Below, piece after piece: positions 14,451 through 19,480 of a DNA stretch of 19,480 nt. The position numbers were made by a program, and so were the translations under genes. Source of the stretch: Bacteroidales bacterium. Lineage in GTDB: Bacteria; Bacteroidota; Bacteroidia; Bacteroidales; FEN-979. The notes beneath the pieces were generated by a model. That model saw only the letters and a list, made by a program, of their open reading frames with translations. It searched no databases and had not been told where the DNA came from. The number at the start of each line of letters is the position of its first letter. The stretch's first letter is position 1. The DNA is taken from NCBI GenBank assembly GCA_023231065.1, contig JALNWE010000059.1:1-19480 (forward strand), given 5' to 3'.

Positions 14451-15593
14451 TTATAAAAAAAGATCGATCAGCCGGTAATAATCTCCCTCAAGAAACTTCA
14501 TATTGGCTCCGTTTACTTTGCATTGGACCATTGCCTGGTATATCTTTTCGCGGGGATCTCCCGGAATGTTTATTTCGGACAAGCGGGTAGGACAACCCAG
14601 GGTGTGGAAGAATTCTTCGATACGGTCGATTGATTCTTCGGCTGATAATGTTTTTCCAAACAAACCGGATCCCAACCCTGCGATCCTTTCGGAAATCCGG
14701 TCTTTAAAAAGCCTCATCCAGGCAGGATATACAATGGTCAGCGATGCGCCATGGGGAATATCGTACAGGAGTGAAAGAACATGTCCTGCATCGTGAACGC
14801 CCCAGTCACCAGCCTTTCGGCCATACATGGTCATGCCATTGAGCGCCATTGTAGCGGCAAACATGATTTTCTCGCGCAATTTATAGTTGTGCAGGTCATG
14901 GAGTAATTCCGGGCCATATTGCATGGCTTCCTGTGCAATGGCTAAGACAAAACGGTCGGTCAGTGTCGTTTCACCAATACCAAACCAGGCTTCAAAAGCG
15001 TGAGCGATCAGGTCGGCAATCCCATAGGCCGTATAATCGCGTGGAACAGTAAGGGTTAGTGACGGATCAAGAAAAGAATGCCTGGGAAAAGTCAACGAAG
15101 ACCCATAAGAGGTTTTCAGGTTGGTTTGATGGTTGGTTATCACGGCAAAAGGGTTCATCTCTGATCCTGTAGCCGCAACGGTGAGGACTGTTACCAGCGG
15201 AATTGCCGTTACAGCTTTCGCCTTTCCGGTAAAAAAGTCCCACCCGCTATGGGTTACCGGAATCGTGACGGAGATGATCTTGGATGAATCGATAACACTG
15301 CCTCCTCCCACGGCAAGAATGACATCAACGTTGTTCTTACGCCCTGTTTCAGCAGCAGCATCCACATCCTCGATTACCGGGTTGGATTTTATTCCACTGT
15401 ACTCAACAACATCCAAACCGGCCTCTTTCAAGAAACCCATGATCTTATCATACGATCCACTTTTTTTTACTGAACCCTTTCCATACACCAGCAACACCTT
15501 AGCGCCATATTCCATGAGCGTGGCGGCAAGGGATGAAAGCGCTGTTTTACCAAAATGGAGGGTTGTCGGGTTATAGGCAATAAAATCTTCCAT
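14451..15593 (-). CDS. Iron-dependent alcohol dehydrogenase, butanol dehydrogenase/YqhD type
   Basis: This is a cytoplasmic NAD(P)H-dependent oxidoreductase that interconverts aldehydes and alcohols. The 380-residue protein has the Rossmann-type N-terminal domain with GGGSVIDSSK at 96-105, then VLTVAATGSEMN. The helical metal-binding domain shows Asp194, His198 (IADLIAHAFEAW), His267 and His281 (VHDAGHVLSLLYDIPHG). These are the four ligands, and they fall at the same numbers as in E. coli YqhD. The C-terminal part is intact. Physiological substrate and cofactor preference cannot be read from sequence. The gene lies 25 bp downstream of a lipoprotein gene on the same strand and may be co-transcribed with it. 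It meets the MFS gene tail to tail with 8 bp between the stops. Confidence 0.92.
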   Translation of the reverse strand: MEDFIAYNPTTLHFGKTALSSLAATLMEYGAKVLLVYGKGSVKKSGSYDKIMGFLKEAGLDVVEYSGIKSNPVIEDVDAAAETGRKNNVDVILAVGGGSVIDSSKIISVTIPVTHSGWDFFTGKAKAVTAIPLVTVLTVAATGSEMNPFAVITNHQTNLKTSYGSSLTFPRHSFLDPSLTLTVPRDYTAYGIADLIAHAFEAWFGIGETTLTDRFVLAIAQEAMQYGPELLHDLHNYKLREKIMFAATMALNGMTMYGRKAGDWGVHDAGHVLSLLYDIPHGASLTIVYPAWMRLFKDRISERIAGLGSGLFGKTLSAEESIDRIEEFFHTLGCPTRLSEINIPGDPREKIYQAMVQCKVNGANMKFLEGDYYRLIDLFL

Positions 15594-15618
15594 AAAATTT
15601 GTTTGTTTAATATTATGA

Positions 15619-16056
15619 TTAATTGATTTTCAATGCAGTGTAACTACCGCTGGATGGATTCGAAGGATTGGATGACGGATAGATTTTAAACGATCCGTTC
15701 ACTGTCAAACTATTCAGGTTAAAAGTACCGTCAATGATGGAGTTTTGCGGATAAGAACCCACCAGCAAATTGAAATAAGCAACGATCAGCGCGGTCAAAC
15801 CATCCGAATCCTTTTTATAGACTGAACCTGTCCCACCCCCGGAATATTTGTAATTCAGCTTGATTTCAGTGATATAGAGGATCCCTTTTATATTCTCAAC
15901 TTCCATCCGGATGGTGTCGTTTTGGGAGGTAGTGCCCTGGTATGTACCGATGAGTTGTGGATAAAGCGGGTCGGGATTGGACTTTTTGCAGGAAGAAAAT
16001 CCCGGCAGCATGAGATAGGCAGTAAAAAGAGCTAAAAAAACAAATTTGTTTTTCAC
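15619..16056 (-). CDS. Hypothetical small lipoprotein
   Basis: The open frame extends up to 16176, but the first 40 codons do not look like a secreted N-terminus and overlap the kbl promoter region. The GTG at 16056 gives KNKFVFLALF followed by a hydrophobic run and the lipobox FSSC, so I place the start there (145 residues plus stop). The mature protein has a motif LIGTYQGTTSQNDTIRMEV followed by alternating beta-strand segments, a Gly-rich turn (SGGGTGS) and a Ser/Asn/Pro repeat (SSNPSNPSS) near the C-terminus. It resembles the many small beta-barrel-like Bacteroidota lipoproteins that begin I.GTY.GT. I know no function. It lies upstream of the dehydrogenase gene, which may share its transcript, and is divergent from kbl. 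Confidence 0.6.
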   Translation of the reverse strand: MKNKFVFLALFTAYLMLPGFSSCKKSNPDPLYPQLIGTYQGTTSQNDTIRMEVENIKGILYITEIKLNYKYSGGGTGSVYKKDSDGLTALIVAYFNLLVGSYPQNSIIDGTFNLNSLTVNGSFKIYPSSNPSNPSSGSYTALKIN

Positions 16057-16112
16057 GGGGATTTCATTTAAATAATGAGCACAAACAAGGGGATAAAAAT
16101 AATGTTTTTTCG

Positions 16113-16120
16113 TAACTTTG
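16113..16120 (+). promoter_or_regulatory. Probable -7 promoter element of kbl
   Basis: TAACTTTG followed by CG matches TAnnTTTG exactly and ends 32 bases before the ATG at 16153. It lies inside the longest possible kbl reading frame and so argues against the upstream ATG at 16075. Confidence 0.7.
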
Positions 16121-16152
16121 CGCCCCTGAAAAACACTATAAGACCAGCGAAT

Positions 16153-17352
16153 ATGTACGGAAAATTTCAACAACATTTACAGAAACAACTCGAAGGTATC
16201 CACGAAGACGGCTTGTATAAAGACGAACGGGTTATCATGACCCCCCAGGGCGTGGAAATCCAGACCAACCATGGTCAAAAAGTACTGAATTTTTGCGCCA
16301 ACAATTATCTTGGGTTATCCAACGACCCACGGGTTATGGCTGGCGCCAATTATACCTTTTTCAGGTATGGTTACGGAATGTCTTCGGTCCGCTTTATTTG
16401 CGGGACCCAAAAGATCCACAAAGATCTGGAAGCCAAGTTGAGCGGATTTCTTGGGACGGAAGATACGATCCTTTATTCTTCGGCTTTCGATGCTAACGGA
16501 GGAGTCTTTGAACCTTTGCTCGGCGAGCAGGACGCCATCATTTCCGACGAGCTCAACCATGCTTCCATCATAGATGGCGTACGGCTTTGCAAAGCACAAC
16601 GTTTTCGTTACAAGAACAACAATATGGAGGATCTCGAAGAAGTGTTACAGGATGCTTCCGAGGCCCGTTATAAATTGATCGTAACGGATGGTGTCTTTTC
16701 CATGGACGGGATCATCGCCCAGTTGGATAAAATCTGTGATCTGGCCGATAAATACGAAGCGCTCGTCATGGTTGACGATTCCCATGCTACCGGCTTTGTT
16801 GGGAAAACCGGACGGGGTACCATTGAATACTGCCATGTGATGGGGAGGGTAGATATTATCTCCACCACGTTTGGAAAGGCCCTGGGAGGGGCATCCGGAG
16901 GTTGTATCTCGGGAAGAAAAGAGATTGTTGAGATACTTCGCCAGCGGTCGCGGCCCTATTTGTTTTCCAATACGCTTACCCCCTCAATTGCCGGAGCAAC
17001 GCTCGAAGTCTTGAACATGTTATCGGAAACCACCGAATTAAGGGATAAATTATTCGATAACACGCAAATTTTCAGGAAAGGGATGCAGGATGCAGGGTTC
17101 AGGATAGTTCCCGGGATCCATCCGATCGTTCCGGTTCTTTTTGGCCATCTTCCCAACGATGCCAAACTTTCGCAGGACTTTGCCAATGCCTTGCTTGATG
17201 AAGGCATTTATGTGATCGGATTTTATTATCCGGTGGTGCCCAAAGGCAAATCGAGGATCCGGGTACAGATCAGCGCGGCCCATTCCCACGAACAAATTGC
17301 CTTCGCCCTGGATAAATTCAAAAAAGTAGGTAAAAAACTGGGAGCCATTTGA
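16153..17352 (+). CDS. kbl: Glycine C-acetyltransferase (2-amino-3-ketobutyrate CoA ligase)
   Basis: This PLP enzyme cleaves 2-amino-3-ketobutyrate with CoA to glycine and acetyl-CoA, the second step of threonine breakdown. I start at ATG 16153 (399 residues, close to 398 in E. coli). An in-frame ATG at 16075 would place a -7 promoter element inside the gene. Motifs include NNYLGLSNDPRV, VRFICGTQKIHKDLE, SDELNHASIIDG, the PLP-ring contacts in VMVDDSHATGF (Asp208 and His211 by count) and the Schiff-base lysine Lys242 in TTFGKALGGASGG. FGKALGGASGG separates it from serine palmitoyltransferase, a related Bacteroidota enzyme with a different motif here. No threonine dehydrogenase gene is adjacent. 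It overlaps acpS by 4 bp. Confidence 0.94.
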   Translation: MYGKFQQHLQKQLEGIHEDGLYKDERVIMTPQGVEIQTNHGQKVLNFCANNYLGLSNDPRVMAGANYTFFRYGYGMSSVRFICGTQKIHKDLEAKLSGFLGTEDTILYSSAFDANGGVFEPLLGEQDAIISDELNHASIIDGVRLCKAQRFRYKNNNMEDLEEVLQDASEARYKLIVTDGVFSMDGIIAQLDKICDLADKYEALVMVDDSHATGFVGKTGRGTIEYCHVMGRVDIISTTFGKALGGASGGCISGRKEIVEILRQRSRPYLFSNTLTPSIAGATLEVLNMLSETTELRDKLFDNTQIFRKGMQDAGFRIVPGIHPIVPVLFGHLPNDAKLSQDFANALLDEGIYVIGFYYPVVPKGKSRIRVQISAAHSHEQIAFALDKFKKVGKKLGAI

Positions 17353-17744
17353 TCGCCGGAACCGGTATCGACATCATTGAAGTAGATCGCATCCAAAAAG
17401 TAATGGAGCGCGATATCGGTTTCCGCGAAAAAATTTTCACTCCTGGCGAAATTGCCTACTGCGAATCAAAGAAAAATAAATATCAACATTATGCTGCCCG
17501 GTTTTCAGCCAAAGAGGCTTTTATGAAAGCCATTGGCACCGGCTGGCGGTTTGGTATACGTTTCGCGGAGATTGACATTGTCCATGATGATCTGGGCCGG
17601 CCCTACATCCGGATCTATGGTAAAGCAAATGATTTACTTGCCGATTTGCAAATCACAAAAATTCATGTATCTTTATCGCATCTTAAAGAACTGGCAACAG
17701 CCATTGTGATTATCGAAAGTGAATCTATATCTTGTCATGGTTGA
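17349..17744 (+). CDS. acpS: Holo-[acyl-carrier-protein] synthase
   Basis: This enzyme transfers 4'-phosphopantetheine from CoA to the serine of apo-acyl carrier protein, enabling fatty acid synthesis. The 131-residue protein has the AcpS signatures GTGIDIIEVDRI near the N-terminus (Asp8) and RFSAKEAFMKAIGTG (Glu56), the magnesium-binding acid pair. It also has a C-terminal HVSLSHLKELATAIVII. The start must be the TTG at 17349. The next in-frame ATG is at codon 19, after the Asp8 motif, and no ATG or GTG lies closer. The TTG overlaps the kbl stop as TTGA, so translation is probably coupled to kbl. An acetyl-CoA synthetase gene follows after 89 bp. Confidence 0.94.
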   Translation: MIAGTGIDIIEVDRIQKVMERDIGFREKIFTPGEIAYCESKKNKYQHYAARFSAKEAFMKAIGTGWRFGIRFAEIDIVHDDLGRPYIRIYGKANDLLADLQITKIHVSLSHLKELATAIVIIESESISCHG

Positions 17745-17833
17745 CCTTGCTCCTTACTTCCCGCCTGTTAGCTTATCACTTTCCCGCCAATTCTTCCTTT
17801 CACTGGATTTTCCGGACCCCAAAACCAAGGCCT

Positions 17834-19480
17834 ATGTCAAACATTATCTCTTACCAGGAGCGGATTAAAAATTTTGATTGGAATATTGCAGAAAAAGAAC
17901 TGGATTATGAACCCGGGAAAATAATCAATATTGGCTGGTATTGTTCCGACCGGATCTGCCAATTGGGGAAAGCAGACAAGATGGGGTTGATTTGGGAAGG
18001 GTCCACCGGGATCGAAAAAAAATATACCTATAACGATATCCGGTTGAATTCCAATACCATTGCGCAATTTCTCCGGGATCTCGGGATATGGCCCGAAGAG
18101 CGTGTTTGTCTTTTTATGGACAAGATACCTGAACTCTATATCGGATTTCTGGGCATCCTTAAAACAGGGGCCATTGCCCAGCCGCTGTTTTCTGCTTTTG
18201 GTGACGAATCACTTTTTATCCGCCTTGATAATGCCCAGACAACGGCCGTCTTCACCCAGAAAAAACACGCGCCTAAGGTGAGAAAGATCATGGATAAGAT
18301 GCCCTATTTAAAACACCTTATTATTGTAGATGCCGATCCGGCAAAGCCATTGGGGGAACGGGAGGTGGCATTTGATATGGAGCAAGCCAAAAAAGTCGAA
18401 TTTTTTGACATTTATCCCACGGTCGCCGAATCGCCTTCGGTATTGCATTATACTTCCGGGACTACGGGTCAGCCGAAAGGCGTGAAACATGTACATTATT
18501 CCCTTATTTCCCAATACCTTACCTCCAAATGGGTCCTCGACCTGCAGGATGACGATATTTACTGGTGCACCGCTGATCCGGGCTGGGTTACAGGAACTTC
18601 ATACGGGATTATCGGGTCTTTCAGCAATGGCGTCACACAATGTGTGCTTGATGCCGGTTTTTCAGCCGATAACTGGTACCGGTTCGTCGAAAAACACAGG
18701 ATTTCCATGTGGTATTCGGCGCCCACTGCCATTCGTTCCCTGATGAAGGCAGGGGAAGAAGTGATTAGGAAATATAACCTGACCTCATTACGGCATCTGG
18801 CTTCCGTTGGTGAACCGCTTAACTCTGAGGCAGTTATATGGAGCGAACGAGTATTTGGTAAACCCTTCCTTGATACTTACTGGCAAACGGAAACCGGTTC
18901 AATCATGATCTCCAATTACCCGGGTATGAAGATCAAACCGGGTTCGATGGGAAAACCTTTTCCGGGAATCACGGCAACCGTTATTCACCCCGATACCTTT
19001 GAGCCTTTTACCGAAACCGGAAAGATCGGATTGATCGCCATCAAACCGGGCTGGCCTTCTATGATGCGGGCTTACTGGAGAAACGAAGAAACCTACCGGA
19101 AAAAATTCCGGAACGGATGGTATCTCCCCGGCGACCGTTCTTCTATCGATAATGAAGGGTATTTCTGGTTTGTGGGCCGCGACGACGATGTGATCAATAC
19201 CGGAGGGCACCTGGTAAGCCCGTTTGAGGTGGAATCTGCCTTATTAGAGCACCCGGCAGTGGCCGAATCGGCTGTGGTGGCCAAGCCCGACTTCGTCAAC
19301 ATGGAGGTGGTTAAAGCCTTTGTAACGCTAAAACCGGGCTTTTTCCCAAGCAAAGAGCTCGACCTCGACATCATGAATTTTGTCCGGAAAAAATTGTCCC
19401 CACTGGCCATGCCACAGGAGATCGAATTTATCGACAGCCTCCCTAAGACCCGCAGTGGTAAGATCATGCGCCGGATCCTG
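17834..19480 (+). CDS. acsA: Acetyl-CoA synthetase, AMP-forming (3' end beyond the window)
   Basis: The frame is open for 549 codons from ATG 17834 to the window edge, without a stop. This adenylate-forming ligase makes acetyl-CoA from acetate, ATP and CoA through acetyl-AMP. Motifs appear in order: YTSGTTGQPKG (206-216, phosphate-binding loop), ADPGWVTGTSYG, WYSAPTAIRSLMKAG, SVGEPLN, DTYWQTETGS with Trp350, GDRSS with Asp434, GRDDDVINTGGHLVSPFEVE, and LPKTRSGKIMRR with Lys543. Trp350 matches the Acs tryptophan that shortens the acyl pocket, favouring acetate or propionate. Lys543 is the catalytic lysine that protein acetyltransferases modify in other Acs enzymes. The sequence resembles the roughly 570-residue Bacillus AcsA more than the 650-residue E. 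coli type, so only about 20-25 residues are likely missing. It lies 89 bp after acpS, with no promoter element recognised. Confidence 0.92.
   Translation, partial: MSNIISYQERIKNFDWNIAEKELDYEPGKIINIGWYCSDRICQLGKADKMGLIWEGSTGIEKKYTYNDIRLNSNTIAQFLRDLGIWPEERVCLFMDKIPELYIGFLGILKTGAIAQPLFSAFGDESLFIRLDNAQTTAVFTQKKHAPKVRKIMDKMPYLKHLIIVDADPAKPLGEREVAFDMEQAKKVEFFDIYPTVAESPSVLHYTSGTTGQPKGVKHVHYSLISQYLTSKWVLDLQDDDIYWCTADPGWVTGTSYGIIGSFSNGVTQCVLDAGFSADNWYRFVEKHRISMWYSAPTAIRSLMKAGEEVIRKYNLTSLRHLASVGEPLNSEAVIWSERVFGKPFLDTYWQTETGSIMISNYPGMKIKPGSMGKPFPGITATVIHPDTFEPFTETGKIGLIAIKPGWPSMMRAYWRNEETYRKKFRNGWYLPGDRSSIDNEGYFWFVGRDDDVINTGGHLVSPFEVESALLEHPAVAESAVVAKPDFVNMEVVKAFVTLKPGFFPSKELDLDIMNFVRKKLSPLAMPQEIEFIDSLPKTRSGKIMRRIL

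Noticed and set aside
15133..15576. 147-codon open frame on the plus strand
   Set aside because: It is antisense to the 5' half of the dehydrogenase gene, whose motifs are certain, and has low-complexity Ser/Thr/Pro composition typical of a shadow frame.
16057..16176. 40-codon N-terminal extension of the lipoprotein gene
   Set aside because: The extension would bury the signal peptide in the middle of the protein and cover the divergent kbl promoter region; the GTG at 16056 gives a normal lipoprotein start.
16153..17352. Serine palmitoyltransferase instead of Kbl
   Set aside because: Bacteroidota make sphingolipids, but VRFICGTQ, DELNHASIIDG and TTFGKALGGASGG are Kbl motifs and differ from the Bacteroides enzyme.

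Overview
This window looks like part of a Bacteroidota chromosome, probably an environmental Bacteroidales-like lineage. Four observations support this. Five genes are preceded by an exact copy of the Bacteroidota -7 promoter element TAnnTTTG. Shine-Dalgarno sequences are weak or absent. There are small SPII lipoproteins and a protein with a type IX secretion (T9SS) C-terminal domain. There is also an EF-G2-type paralog of the kind described in Bacteroides. The assignment rests on motif and protein-family reading, not on a database search.

Layout. Bases 1-363: the end of a small lipoprotein gene. Bases 434-5723: an F-type ATP synthase operon in the order atpB-atpE-atpF-atpH-atpA-atpG (subunits a, c, b, delta, alpha, gamma). 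The beta and epsilon genes (atpD, atpC) are not adjacent downstream and must lie elsewhere. The atpE cistron is set apart by a 12-unit heptanucleotide tandem repeat upstream and a perfect 15-bp inverted repeat downstream. Bases 5777-6316: a ferritin, overlapping tail to tail with a DUF3109-type eight-cysteine protein. Bases 6300-9001 (minus strand): fusA followed by the DUF3109 gene, under a clear promoter. Bases 9202-9693 (minus strand): a very small T9SS-domain secreted protein. Bases 9895-10887: a PfkB/adenosine-kinase-like kinase. Bases 11034-14442: an EF-G-like gene with degraded GTPase motifs, overlapping an MFS transporter gene. Bases 14451-16056 (minus strand): a lipoprotein gene followed by an iron-dependent alcohol dehydrogenase. 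Bases 16153-19480: kbl, acpS and an acetyl-CoA synthetase that runs off the right edge.

How the genes fit together. This is mostly core energy metabolism and translation. The ATP synthase proton path is complete (Arg303, His312 and Glu351 in subunit a; Glu70 in subunit c), and its c subunit lacks the Na+ ligand signature. The second EF-G has Phe where the catalytic His of switch II should be, as expected for a translocase that does not depend on GTP hydrolysis. The kbl-acpS-acs cluster joins three CoA-linked enzymes. No CRISPR array, phage, insertion sequence, tRNA or rRNA gene was seen, and I found no clear candidate for a wholly new multi-gene system. The most interesting signals are the repeat and hairpin flanking atpE, the GTPase-defective EF-G and the miniature T9SS protein.
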